Positions 16,560 to 24,103 of a stretch of DNA of 40,097 bases are shown here, piece after piece (the first letter of the stretch is position 1; each line of letters begins with the position of its first letter). Position numbers and translations under genes: made by a program. The stretch is from DAOVGZ01 sp964477815. Its GTDB lineage: Bacteria; Babelota; Babeliae; Babelales; Vermiphilaceae. The stretch spans positions 1 through 40,097 of the forward strand of contig CAYZEO010000005.1 in NCBI GenBank assembly GCA_964477815.1, read 5' to 3'. The notes beneath the pieces were generated by a model. That model did no database searches and was not told the origin of the DNA. It worked only from the letters and a program-made list of their open reading frames with translations.

Positions 16560-17074
16560 TACTTTTTTCCTTTTTTTGAAAGTTGTGCCATTTTCCACCC
16601 ATGCCTTGATGGAGGTTTTATAAATTTCTTTTTTATACGGCGTATTTTTGTGGGAGAGATCGGGATCCATTGCCCTTTTTTCCGGGTCGAATAGCTTCTA
16701 ATTTTCAATCCTCTCGCTATTCCCTTTCTGTCTTTGATGAATTGAATCTCAAGTGAACGGTTTTTGAACGGTAAAATTTTATTGGTCAAGCGATAATCTT
16801 TTACATCGTTTTCGATGGGACTTTTAAATATAAGTGTTTCTATTTGCTGGAAATCCAAAGCTATAATTTTGCCTGGTTTTAAAAGCCGAGTAGGGATGAA
16901 TCCCCTAGAGTAAAAAGCCGGCTGTATGTGTTTCCCTACAATCACACCAGTTTTTTTGTTGAAACCAACAATGCTTAATGGTTTTTCTGTATTATTCCAA
17001 ATGCGTACCCACGCGTGTGTTAACGGTGATATGAGTATTGTTGATATAAATGCTATATACCATTGTTTTTTCAT
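16559..17074 (-). CDS. Exported family protein, subgroup B
   Basis: A 171-residue exported protein with signal peptide KKQWYIAFISTILISPLTHA followed at once by WVRIWNNTEKPLSIVGF. It has the subgroup B pattern YRLTNKILPFKNRSLEIQFI and KIRSYSTRKKGQWIPISP, and a strongly basic tail (KKKFIKPPSRHGWKMAQLSK). It is translationally coupled to the subgroup A gene downstream by a one-base overlap. No enzymatic motif seen. Confidence 0.7.
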   Translation of the reverse strand: MKKQWYIAFISTILISPLTHAWVRIWNNTEKPLSIVGFNKKTGVIVGKHIQPAFYSRGFIPTRLLKPGKIIALDFQQIETLIFKSPIENDVKDYRLTNKILPFKNRSLEIQFIKDRKGIARGLKIRSYSTRKKGQWIPISPTKIRRIKKKFIKPPSRHGWKMAQLSKKGKK

Positions 17075-17110
17075 TCTTTTCCTTTACTGAAAAGCCGACT
17101 CTTTTGTACG

Positions 17111-17710
17111 TTATATCCCTATTGTTTGTATCAACTCTTCAAAGAGTTGTACTGGTTGTGTTGTTAGATCTTTGTGCTCTAAATCATCTTTGCGTAATTC
17201 TGGAATAACGTTCCACTGTCCTTTGCCCAAGCCGAAATACCAGCGTTCTTTTAGTCCTCCGGTTTCAGTTTGTTTTACTTCAACGTACCTATTAAGGCTT
17301 GCGAGTGCTTTGTACCCCCTTGAATCTTTATGGCTCAAGTAATATTTTTTTCCGTTTGCGGTTTCAAAAATTATACCTATTGGTTTGCCGGGCACCATTA
17401 TTTTTGAGGTTATATTTCCAACCTTTTCTTTGCCCCATCTAGCTGATAAGGTCACTCCTTTACCAGGGAGAATTGCGCATTTGTAGTCTCCTGTCATCCT
17501 TGTTCGATGACCAAATTTTTGTTTTAATTTGACATTGCTGTAGAAACATTTTGTCATGTTTGGTCCAACGTGAAATTTTACTTTAAGCACCTTTGGTGTG
17601 TTGTTCCAGATGTGTATCCAAGCAGTTCCAGATTCTTTTTTTTCTGCGACAGCTACCCCGTGTGTTGCGATGATTGATGTAATGATGGCAGTTAAGAGTA
17701 ATTTTTTCAT
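17111..17710 (-). CDS. Exported family protein, subgroup A
   Basis: A 199-residue subgroup A protein starting at the ATG at 17710, which follows AAAGGAG and overlaps the TGA of the upstream gene by four bases (ATGA). Signal peptide KKLLLTAIITSIIATHGVAVA; mature start KKESGTAWIHIWNNTPKVLK. Blocks in order: MTKCFYSNVKLK, LSARWGKEKVGNITSKIMVP, IIFETANGKKYYLSHKDSRG, LASLNRYVEV, GGLKERWYFGLGKGQWNVIP. It is closest to the gene at 16017 but carries an additional 20-residue C-terminal extension. Function unknown. Confidence 0.73.
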   Translation of the reverse strand: MKKLLLTAIITSIIATHGVAVAEKKESGTAWIHIWNNTPKVLKVKFHVGPNMTKCFYSNVKLKQKFGHRTRMTGDYKCAILPGKGVTLSARWGKEKVGNITSKIMVPGKPIGIIFETANGKKYYLSHKDSRGYKALASLNRYVEVKQTETGGLKERWYFGLGKGQWNVIPELRKDDLEHKDLTTQPVQLFEELIQTIGI

Positions 17711-18270
17711 TTTTTCTCCTTTTTTGTTTGTGGAAAGTTTGGTAGTGTAAACCACCTTCCCTTAAATGGCCAAAAATATGACCGCGCCTTGATTTCAACT
17801 ATACGATTCGTCTTATTTTTAATAACTTTTATTTCCAAATATTTGTTGCGATATGAGTATATTTTTTCTGTGAGATAGAATTTTTTTCCGTTATCTCGAT
17901 ATCTACTTCCTCCAACTATAAAAACAAGCTGTTTTATTGGTTGTAGGAAATTCATGGTTTTGCCATGATTTGATTCGATAAAGGGGACTCTTTTTTTATT
18001 TAGCGGCCAAGGTTGGCCTGAAACAGTTTCAACAGGGTATGTTATTTTGTTTTCTTTAACCTCTGGTACAAATGCAGAAGCCCTTATTCTCTGTTGAAGC
18101 TTTTCCTGATTTTTCTGAGCCATATTCATTTTTCTAGGCTTCGGAGGGAGTTTGTCAGCTACTCCGCGTATTTTCATGAGAACATCACTATTGTTCCAAA
18201 TGTGGAACCATGAGTAGATACTTGAATTCAAAAGAGAGAGTAATGTAAGTAAAATAAGTTTTTGTCTCAT
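17707..18270 (-). CDS. Exported family protein, subgroup B
   Basis: A 187-residue exported protein: signal peptide RQKLILLTLLSLLNSSIYS, then WFHIWNNSDVLMKIRGVA. A charged insert (about residues 40-65) precedes the body. The subgroup B end block is clear: KKFYLTEKIYSYRNKYLEIK, EIKARSYFWPFKGRWFTLP, very like the tail of the 14868 protein. It overlaps the downstream subgroup A gene by four bases and lies 2 bp after the upstream gene. Function unknown. Confidence 0.72.
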   Translation of the reverse strand: MRQKLILLTLLSLLNSSIYSWFHIWNNSDVLMKIRGVADKLPPKPRKMNMAQKNQEKLQQRIRASAFVPEVKENKITYPVETVSGQPWPLNKKRVPFIESNHGKTMNFLQPIKQLVFIVGGSRYRDNGKKFYLTEKIYSYRNKYLEIKVIKNKTNRIVEIKARSYFWPFKGRWFTLPNFPQTKKEKK

Positions 18271-18272
18271 CT

Positions 18273-18707
18273 TTAGAACCCTTTTTCTTTTGTTGTTGTT
18301 TTTTCAATCAAAACTCTGTTGCGTGGGGCTACTATGTATTTTCCGTTTTTTGTTTTTCTTATGCTGATCATGCGCGCTGTCTTTGCTTGGTAAGACATGA
18401 TGGGGAAAAGAGATTTTGGAGTCTCGAAATAGTGGTATGTTGGCTTATTGACATCTTCAATAAGTGCAATACGCATGGGACCTCTAATGAATGCTGATCG
18501 AGTTATACAGCTTCTTCGCTCTCCAGGCTCTAGGGAAACAGCTTTTTTGCTGTTGCCATGGTTGGTTCCCCTTATTGCAACCAGAAATGTTTCATTGGTT
18601 AGATTTTCCACATAAAGAGCTGTTTTGGCTATTGTTCCACGTCCAGCTTGGGATCGCAAAACGATAAATAAGAGTGTAACGATGGCAATGCAGGCTATTT
18701 TTTTCAT
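18273..18707 (-). CDS. Exported family protein, subgroup D (short form)
   Basis: A 144-residue exported protein with signal peptide KKIACIAIVTLLFIVLRSQA. The family motif appears as TALYVENLTNETFLVAIRG, and a GPMRIAL block corresponds to GPLKVSF and GPLRFAF in the two larger subgroup D proteins (19988 and 21242). HYFETP also matches their YETNG segment. It lacks their helical insert and C-terminal region. ATGA overlap with the gene upstream shows coupling. Confidence 0.68.
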   Translation of the reverse strand: MKKIACIAIVTLLFIVLRSQAGRGTIAKTALYVENLTNETFLVAIRGTNHGNSKKAVSLEPGERRSCITRSAFIRGPMRIALIEDVNKPTYHYFETPKSLFPIMSYQAKTARMISIRKTKNGKYIVAPRNRVLIEKTTTKEKGF

Positions 18708-19168
18708 TTTGTGTCCTCATTTATTTTTGGTTCTTCTGGTGTTTGAAGGGGTGTCATTATCTTTTTTTTAACCATGGGGACCCAGCTTTTCTTTTTAGGA
18801 AAGCTTTCACGAATTTTGAGAGCTCCAGATGTGTCACGTTTTATTTCTAGTCCCTTTATGTGCCATTTTTTAAGTGGTAGGAAGTATGAGTTCGACTTTG
18901 TCTTATATTCAAAATAATGGTCATTGGCTTTTTCTGTTTTAGGGATAACGGTCAAAGGGCCGGCCAGGCTTTTACGTGTTATAAAAAGGGTAGTACTTGA
19001 TTTAGCCTCTAATACCTTAGCTTCATCTATATATGGATATAAAAAATGATCTTTCCAAAAGATGCTAATAGGTTCATTTAATTCATTCTTAATAGTTATC
19101 AGTGCTGCCTGTACACCAATTGAACTTGACATTGCTAGTAGACACAGAAGCAAAAGGTGTTTTTTCAT
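18704..19168 (-). CDS. Exported family protein, subgroup C
   Basis: A 154-residue protein with signal peptide KKHLLLLCLLAMSSSIGVQA, then ALITIKNELNEPISIFW. It aligns by eye over its whole length with the protein at 20679: DEAKVLEAKSSTTLFI/ DEANAAYLKKNRSAVFV, then a GPL block, a YFEY/YYYTF strand, a YFLPL/YFFPI strand and an IRESFP/IRQSYP block. It ends in a Pro-rich charged tail. Coupled by ATGA overlap to the downstream gene. Function unknown. Confidence 0.7.
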   Translation of the reverse strand: MKKHLLLLCLLAMSSSIGVQAALITIKNELNEPISIFWKDHFLYPYIDEAKVLEAKSSTTLFITRKSLAGPLTVIPKTEKANDHYFEYKTKSNSYFLPLKKWHIKGLEIKRDTSGALKIRESFPKKKSWVPMVKKKIMTPLQTPEEPKINEDTK

Positions 19169-19177
19169 TTTCTTTCC

Positions 19178-19471
19178 CTATTTATTTTCGCTCGAACTTT
19201 TTTTTAATCTGATTTTGTTGTTATATCCAACAATTTCCCAGCTCCCTGGATCGTGATAGTGTCCGCACTCGGAGCAAAGACCTCGATCGCTTGACTGTGC
19301 ATATCTTTGGCAATCACAGGTACAATGTACGTAGTGGTATGTTTTGTAATCATATTTTTCATTAAGGTGTTTTGATTTGTCCATGCAGCCTATTTGTCCA
19401 ATAAGGGTTGCTGTTCCACATAAAGTAAATGTAAAAAAAACAGATTTTAGAGCTTTTTTTACTACTCTCAT
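19178..19471 (-). CDS. Exported Cys-rich protein, possible zinc ribbon
   Basis: A 97-residue protein with a hydrophobic N-terminal segment (SVFFTFTLCGTATLIGQIG) and, in the second half, HYVHCTCDCQRYA then GLCSECGHYHDPG. The CxCxC plus CxxCxHxH arrangement looks like a small zinc ribbon or knuckle. It does not carry the family strand motif of its neighbours. Its start overlaps the stop of the gene upstream by four bases, so it is part of the same operon. Metal binding is inference. Confidence 0.62.
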   Translation of the reverse strand: MRVVKKALKSVFFTFTLCGTATLIGQIGCMDKSKHLNEKYDYKTYHYVHCTCDCQRYAQSSDRGLCSECGHYHDPGSWEIVGYNNKIRLKKSSSENK

Positions 19472-19755
19472 TTTTTATCCCTTTCTGAAGTAGCAAGAGC
19501 CTTGAACTTATCACATAGCGGTTGCTGCGGATCTTTTGTCTTTGTCGTGTAGGTTCTTTTTAATGATGATCCTTGCTGGCTTAGATGATCCCATGTGTAC
19601 CGTGATTGTGTACGAGGGCGATATACCTTAAAAAAAGGCTGCTTTACTCCAAGCCCCATTCTTCCAAGACACGTTGGACAGCCATTTGTTTTTGTCCAGG
19701 ACAAGAGGGTCGCAAAGGCAACTATCAGATATTTCAAACTTTTTTCGTTCATCAT
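19468..19755 (-). CDS. Exported small protein with CxxC, first gene of lower block
   Basis: A 95-residue protein with signal peptide KYLIVAFATLLSWTKTNG, then CPTCLGRMG, a CxxC at the very start of the mature chain that could be a redox, metal or lipid-attachment site. The rest is basic and polar. A run GGGGGGAATG supplies the ribosome site. It is the first gene of the 19755-to-14295 transcript; the strong terminator at 19927-19962 separates it from the block upstream. Function unknown. Confidence 0.6.
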   Translation of the reverse strand: MMNEKSLKYLIVAFATLLSWTKTNGCPTCLGRMGLGVKQPFFKVYRPRTQSRYTWDHLSQQGSSLKRTYTTKTKDPQQPLCDKFKALATSERDKK

Positions 19756-19926
19756 TCCCCCCTATTGTTCTAATTGACATCGCGCAGTATCTAATTTCAC
19801 AATAACAGATTTTTATTTCAAACTGCAACGATCTGCCTCTGGGGGCTGCAGGTTGGTCTATGATTGAAAAGTTTTATTATGTTATATTTGGGCTTTTAAT
19901 TGTTTTGGTTAGGGGTACAAAGTAAA

Positions 19927-19962
19927 AAAAGAGCTCATTGACGGCAATCAATGAGCTCTTTT
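19927..19962 (-). terminator. Intrinsic terminator dividing the exported-protein array
   Basis: AAAAGAGCTCATTG (19927-19940) pairs perfectly with CAATGAGCTCTTTT (19949-19962), loop ACGGCAAT whose ends can also pair. A T-run follows on the minus strand. It ends the 21907-19988 block. Confidence 0.92.
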
Positions 19963-19987
19963 AATTTATTGGGCTACGATTACTTTA

Positions 19988-20647
19988 TTATTTTTCAACA
20001 ATCATTTTCATGAGAGCCCACGGTCTTTTTGCAGGCCATATTTCTTGTATGACGGGCCATCTGTAGGTCTCACCTCCTACTTTGTATGTTCGAGAGGGAT
20101 CAAATGATATGTCGACATTTTTTATTCCTGCAATTCTTAATGGAAAGATATAGTTCAAATGAGTTTTTTCCCATTTTTTTAGTTTTAATGCTTCTTTTTG
20201 GGTCATTTTTCCTATGTTTGTGATCATCTGTTTGGTTTCTCTTGCTACTTTCTTAATGTTTGTATCTGTGAATTTTTTGCCGGTTTTTTTAAGAGTTGAG
20301 ATTCTCTTTTTTTCTTGCTTTATGAAGGAAGCTATATTTTTTTTAAATTTTCTTTTTTGTTCGCTGTGTTCTCGGCCATTTGTCTCGTATGTTATAAATT
20401 TTATTTTTTCTTGCCCAGGAAACGATACTTTGAGCGGGCCGGTTATATCTCCGATATTGATAAATGTTGTCCATGTTCCGGGGGAAATCGTTTTGCGAGG
20501 GGAATATACTTGAATATTAGAGCGAATAGTGCCAAGAACTTCAACCTGTATGGTTTCGTTGGTTTTGTTTCCTACGTACAGTGTTGTTGCTTTTGTCAAG
20601 GGAGCAAAAAAGAGCACAGCCACAATGAGTAAGAATGATTTTTTCAT
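19988..20647 (-). CDS. Exported family protein, subgroup D (long form)
   Basis: A 219-residue protein with signal peptide KKSFLLIVAVLFFAPLTKA, mature start TTLYVGNKTNETIQVEVLG. It is collinear with the protein at 21242: GPLKVSF, ITYETNGREH, a Lys-rich helical insert, WEKTHLNYIFPLRIAGIK, then TYRWPVIQEIWPAKRPWALM. The insert (residues about 110-165) is charged and probably coiled-coil. Function unknown; this pair defines subgroup D. Confidence 0.72.
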   Translation of the reverse strand: MKKSFLLIVAVLFFAPLTKATTLYVGNKTNETIQVEVLGTIRSNIQVYSPRKTISPGTWTTFINIGDITGPLKVSFPGQEKIKFITYETNGREHSEQKRKFKKNIASFIKQEKKRISTLKKTGKKFTDTNIKKVARETKQMITNIGKMTQKEALKLKKWEKTHLNYIFPLRIAGIKNVDISFDPSRTYKVGGETYRWPVIQEIWPAKRPWALMKMIVEK

Positions 20648-20678
20648 GACCTTTTCCCTAAATTCTTTATTTGTGAGT

Positions 20679-21176
20679 TTATCTTATCTCTGATTCTTCC
20701 CCACGGATTATTATTCGCTTCCTTTTTAGGCTGACGTATGGTTTTTTACCCAATCCAAAAAAATGAATGTCTGGGTAACTTTGGCGGATGCGAATTCCCG
20801 TTTTGTCTGCCTTTCCTGGCCTGAGCGTTAAAACTTTATAAAAAGTGGCGCCCTTGTTGATGGGGAAAAAATAAGGTTTTTTTTCTGGGGTTGTGAAAGT
20901 GTAATAATAAGATTGTCTTCCCCTTGTTTCAATTTCTTTTGCAAGATGCAGAGGTCCGTTCATCCCTTTTTTTCCAAGTACAAAAACAGCGGATCTATTT
21001 TTTTTAAGATATGCAGCGTTTGCTTCATCATAGTTTTTGTAGTGTCCTTCCCACCAAATGGCCAGGTCCCAAGGAGTTTTGTTTCGAACTTTCACCCATG
21101 CTAGTGCTGCCTGCAGTTGTGAGCTCAGAAAAAAGACCGTAAAGAAAGATCCGAATAAAAGAAGCTTTTTGTTCAT
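20679..21176 (-). CDS. Exported family protein, subgroup C
   Basis: A 165-residue protein with signal peptide KKLLLFGSFFTVFFLSSQLQA, then ALAWVKVRNKTPWDLAIWWE. Similar end to end to the protein at 18704, including a GPLHLAKE block, YFFPINKG and IRQSYP. The C-terminus is basic (SLKRKRIIIRGEE). AAAGGAATAAACA gives the ribosome site. An imperfect hairpin at 21198-21232 separates it from the gene upstream. Confidence 0.7.
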   Translation of the reverse strand: MNKKLLLFGSFFTVFFLSSQLQAALAWVKVRNKTPWDLAIWWEGHYKNYDEANAAYLKKNRSAVFVLGKKGMNGPLHLAKEIETRGRQSYYYTFTTPEKKPYFFPINKGATFYKVLTLRPGKADKTGIRIRQSYPDIHFFGLGKKPYVSLKRKRIIIRGEESEIR

Positions 21177-21197
21177 TGTTTATTCCTTTTTTTAATT

Positions 21198-21232
21198 AGG
21201 ACAGGCCAGCTACTTAAAGGCTGGACTGTCCT
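21198..21232. repeat. Imperfect inverted repeat between array genes
   Basis: AGGACAGGCCAGC (21198-21210) pairs with GCTGGACTGTCCT (21220-21232), 12 of 13 positions. It lies directly after the stop of the 21242 gene. On the minus strand it is followed by AATTAAAAAAA, not U, so it is not a classical intrinsic terminator. Confidence 0.6.
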
Positions 21233-21241
21233 GTGATCTTT

Positions 21242-21907
21242 TTACCATTCAGATTCGCCAGGCTGCAATTTGCTTTTTAGTTTTGTTTGCTTAGGATTCA
21301 TCAACCTATATGGCCATTCGTGTGTGAGCCAAGCTTGTTTAGGGTATGTTTGTCGAACAATTGGAAGACGATGCATTTTTCCGTCAACACCCCTGTATGA
21401 GTCTGAGGCGTTATCACTCATTTTGATAGCAATGCCTTTTACGCCACCCATCCAAATAGGAAAGGTGCCGGGAAGGTGCTTAATTTCCCAGTCATGCTTT
21501 TTCTTTGCAATTTTTTCCATAGCGAGCTTGTCTTTTGGTTTTTTGCTTTCATTATATTTAGCAACAGCTGAATTGTACTTTTTGATAAGTTCTTGGTGTT
21601 CTGGGCCGTTGGTTTCGTATGTTTCGAAGAAATTATATTTTAGTTTTTTCATGTCATCTGAGAAAGCGAATCGTAGCGGTCCTGGCATCCATCCCCAGTT
21701 AAAGAATCTTGCTTTTCCCTCAACGATTTTGCCATCTTTTGTTGAGCCCTTAATCTCCCAGGCGTTCAAGCTATTTGGGAAGATTTCACTACCTGCAATA
21801 GCAACCCTTATATTTCTACCTGTTAGGTTGAACACATAGAGGTCAGTTGCGTTTGCCAGAGGTACAACAAATAATAGTGTGGCAAGCATCACAAGTAGTT
21901 TCTTCAT
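21242..21907 (-). CDS. Exported family protein, subgroup D (long form), first gene of upper block
   Basis: A 221-residue protein with signal peptide KKLLVMLATLLFVVPLANA, mature start TDLYVFNLTGRNIRVAIAG. Blocks: MPGPLRFAFSDD, ETYETNGPEHQE, a Lys-rich helical insert, HLPGTFPIWMGGVKGIAIKM, LPIVRQTYPKQAW. Each has a counterpart in the protein at 19988. AAGGAG precedes the ATG. An upstream TTGCAA/TATCCT pair is only a weak promoter candidate. Function unknown. Confidence 0.72.
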   Translation of the reverse strand: MKKLLVMLATLLFVVPLANATDLYVFNLTGRNIRVAIAGSEIFPNSLNAWEIKGSTKDGKIVEGKARFFNWGWMPGPLRFAFSDDMKKLKYNFFETYETNGPEHQELIKKYNSAVAKYNESKKPKDKLAMEKIAKKKHDWEIKHLPGTFPIWMGGVKGIAIKMSDNASDSYRGVDGKMHRLPIVRQTYPKQAWLTHEWPYRLMNPKQTKLKSKLQPGESEW

Positions 21908-22065
21908 ATTTTTCTCCTTATATAGAATTTATTTACTCGAATATTTCTATAATACGTTTCTATAGTTAGGATACCAGCTATTTATCTCTCATTGCAACAA
22001 ACGGCCAGAAGAAAAACAATAAGAAATTCTATTTGGAGGCGTCTTGAGGCAGGGCGGTCTCCACT

Positions 22066-22109
22066 GAGGCGGATTAGACGTTACTTTGAGGTGGATTGGA
22101 CGTTATTTT
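22066..22109. repeat. Two tandem 22-bp repeats at the galU 3' end
   Basis: Adjacent units at 22066-22087 and 22088-22109 both read GAGGyGGATTrGACGTTAyTT plus T and differ at three positions. The galU stop codon (22103-22105) lies inside the second unit. Confidence 0.65.
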
Positions 22110-23026
22110 GCGGGTGGATGCTTTGTGTTGTTATTGTTGTTGTACAAAAACGAATTGATGGAACTCAAATCTTTTAAGTACTCGCGCACATGAGATGAAT
22201 AACGAGGATCTTGCAATGCTACGCCAATAATCGCTTTAATCCAGCCTATTGGTTGGCCAATGTCGTAGCGTGTTCCTTGTATTTTGTAAGCAAATACCTT
22301 TTCACCATTTTTGAGCATATGGCTGATTCCATCGGGCAATTGGAGTTCTCCGACGGCATAAGTGCTCATTTCTTTTAAAGAATCGAACACTTTGTGAGAA
22401 AGAACGTAACGGCCGATCATTGCAAGATTTGACGGAGCATCTTTTTGTTTAGGTTTTTCGACAAGTTGGGAGACTTGGAAAAGTTTTGGTGTAATCTGTT
22501 TCTTTATTCCAACGATTCCATACGATGAAATCTGATCCATTGGAACTTCCTGAACAGCTACAACTGTTGCTCGTTCTTGACGAGCGATTCGTATTAATTG
22601 AGCAAGTCCAGGATCACGCGAAAAAAACAATTCATCGGGCAACAGAACGCCAAAGTACTCTTTGCCAATTGTGTTGCGAGCGGTCCAGATTGCGTGACCA
22701 AGTCCGAGAGGTTCCGGTTGTCTGACATAGGTGAAGTTTGCGGTTCGAAGAATTTTTTCTACGTTTGCAATTAAGTTGAGCTTGTTTCTTTCTTGCAAGA
22801 AGAGTTCAAGATTTGGATTTGCATCAAAGTGATTTTCAAGCGTCTGTTTTGATTTGCTGCTGACAATGGAGAAATCAGTAATGCCGGAAGATAGGCTTTC
22901 TTCGATGATGTATTGAATTGCGGGTTTATCAAGAAGGGGGAGCATCTCTTTTGGAATAGCTTTAGTCCAAGGTAAAAAACGAGTTCCAAAACCAGCAGCT
23001 GGAATGATCACCTTTGTTACATCCAT
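22103..23026 (-). CDS. galU: UTP-glucose-1-phosphate uridylyltransferase
   Basis: Cytosolic GalU makes UDP-glucose from UTP and glucose 1-phosphate, for envelope glycans and related pathways. The 307-residue protein (family about 300) starts with VIIPAAGFGTRFLPWTKAIP and KEMLPLLDKPAIQYIIEE, the signature of the GalU branch of nucleotidyltransferases. Further blocks: RQPEPLGLGHAIWTAR, FGVLLPDELFF, GELQLPDGISHML and YDIGQPIGWIKA. AAAGGAG lies before the ATG. The C-terminus ends in an Asn run (YNNNNNTK) and KHPPAK produced by repeat DNA. It lies 42 bp after pheS on the same strand. Confidence 0.95.
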   Translation of the reverse strand: MDVTKVIIPAAGFGTRFLPWTKAIPKEMLPLLDKPAIQYIIEESLSSGITDFSIVSSKSKQTLENHFDANPNLELFLQERNKLNLIANVEKILRTANFTYVRQPEPLGLGHAIWTARNTIGKEYFGVLLPDELFFSRDPGLAQLIRIARQERATVVAVQEVPMDQISSYGIVGIKKQITPKLFQVSQLVEKPKQKDAPSNLAMIGRYVLSHKVFDSLKEMSTYAVGELQLPDGISHMLKNGEKVFAYKIQGTRYDIGQPIGWIKAIIGVALQDPRYSSHVREYLKDLSSINSFLYNNNNNTKHPPAK

Positions 23027-23068
23027 AATTTCTCCTTTTACATTTCTGCTGAACTTTTGTGTTGTGTA

Positions 23069-24103
23069 CTAAAACTGTTTTAGAAATTCAACTGAACCAT
23101 TATGGAATAGTCGAATATCGTTGATCCCATATTTGATCATAGCAACACGCTCTATTCCAAAGCCAAAAGCAAAGCCAGAGTATTCTATTGGATCAACGCC
23201 TCCATGTTTTAAAACATTTGGATGAACCAACCCTGCACCCATGAGCTCTATCCACTTTGTTTGTTTGCAAACAGAACAACCATTTGTACAAAATGGACAA
23301 GAAAAGTCAACTTCAATGCCCGGTTCAACGAACGGAAAATAGCCAGGCCGCACCCGTATTTTTAGATTTTTTTCTTCAAATAGCTCCTGCAAGAATGTTT
23401 GAACAGTCGCTAGAAGATTAGAAATTGAAACATTTTTGTCGACGAACAGTCCTTCACTTTGGCTGAACATAAAATCATGTGACGCATCGGTTGCTTCATA
23501 TCGATAGACTCTTCCCGGTGCAGCAAGTGCTATGGGAGCTCCCTTTTTTTTCATTTCACGCACCTGAATGCCAGATGTCTGTGTACGCATAAGCATTCCA
23601 GGGACATCGAGCCAAAAGGTGTCCTGCATATCTCTTGCGGGATGGTTTTCAGGAACATTGAGAGCTTGAAAATTATAAAAATCAGTCTCTGCTTCTGGTC
23701 CGTCTGCGATATCGTAGCCCATGGAGATGAAGATATCTTCAATTCTCTCTATAATTTGAGTATAAACATGAAGGCTGCTTGCAAGTTGATTTGGCTTGTA
23801 AGCAGACACATCAAAATATTTTTGTCTTATCAGTTCTTGTTTATGTTTTGCATTTACTAGTTGTTGTTTCTTTTCTTCCAGAATCTGTTCGCTTGTTTTT
23901 TTTAGTTCATTGAGCAGGGGACCAAATATTCTTTTTTCCTCAACGGGTAGGGTCTTCATGGCAGTCATTAGCGGAATTATTTTGCCTTTTCTTCCGAGAA
24001 ACGCAATTCTTATTTGCTCAAGTTTTTCTTCGGTTTGCGCTACACGTAACTGTTTGGCAAACTCATCCTTGAACTGTTCTATATGTTGTTTTAGATTTTC
24101 CAT
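23069..24103 (-). CDS. pheS: Phenylalanyl-tRNA synthetase alpha subunit
   Basis: Catalytic alpha subunit of the alpha2-beta2 phenylalanyl-tRNA synthetase; charges tRNA-Phe. The 344-residue protein has an N-terminal coiled-coil arm (residues 1 to about 90) and class II motifs: GRVYRYEATDASHDFMFSQS (motif 2; the usual FHQxE reads FSQSE) and FAFGFGIERVAMIKYGINDI (motif 3). A Cys cluster, CPFCTNGCSVCKQ, lies just before motif 3. pheT, usually next to pheS, is absent; galU follows instead, so the beta subunit must be encoded elsewhere. A tRNA-Phe gene lies 1.7 kb away on the other strand. Confidence 0.95.
   Translation of the reverse strand: MENLKQHIEQFKDEFAKQLRVAQTEEKLEQIRIAFLGRKGKIIPLMTAMKTLPVEEKRIFGPLLNELKKTSEQILEEKKQQLVNAKHKQELIRQKYFDVSAYKPNQLASSLHVYTQIIERIEDIFISMGYDIADGPEAETDFYNFQALNVPENHPARDMQDTFWLDVPGMLMRTQTSGIQVREMKKKGAPIALAAPGRVYRYEATDASHDFMFSQSEGLFVDKNVSISNLLATVQTFLQELFEEKNLKIRVRPGYFPFVEPGIEVDFSCPFCTNGCSVCKQTKWIELMGAGLVHPNVLKHGGVDPIEYSGFAFGFGIERVAMIKYGINDIRLFHNGSVEFLKQF

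Noticed and set aside
20214..20632. Plus-strand ORFs of 99 and 105 codons inside the exported array
   Set aside because: They are antisense to the subgroup D gene; their hydrophobic, Phe-rich translation is the expected complement of Lys-rich coding sequence.
14295..21907. CRISPR-like or phage tail interpretation of the repetitive array
   Set aside because: There are no short regular repeats with spacers, and no phage structural, terminase or integrase genes; similarity is at protein level between full-length genes.
22525..22725. 66-codon plus-strand ORF inside galU
   Set aside because: It is antisense to the conserved GalU coding region and has no ribosome site.
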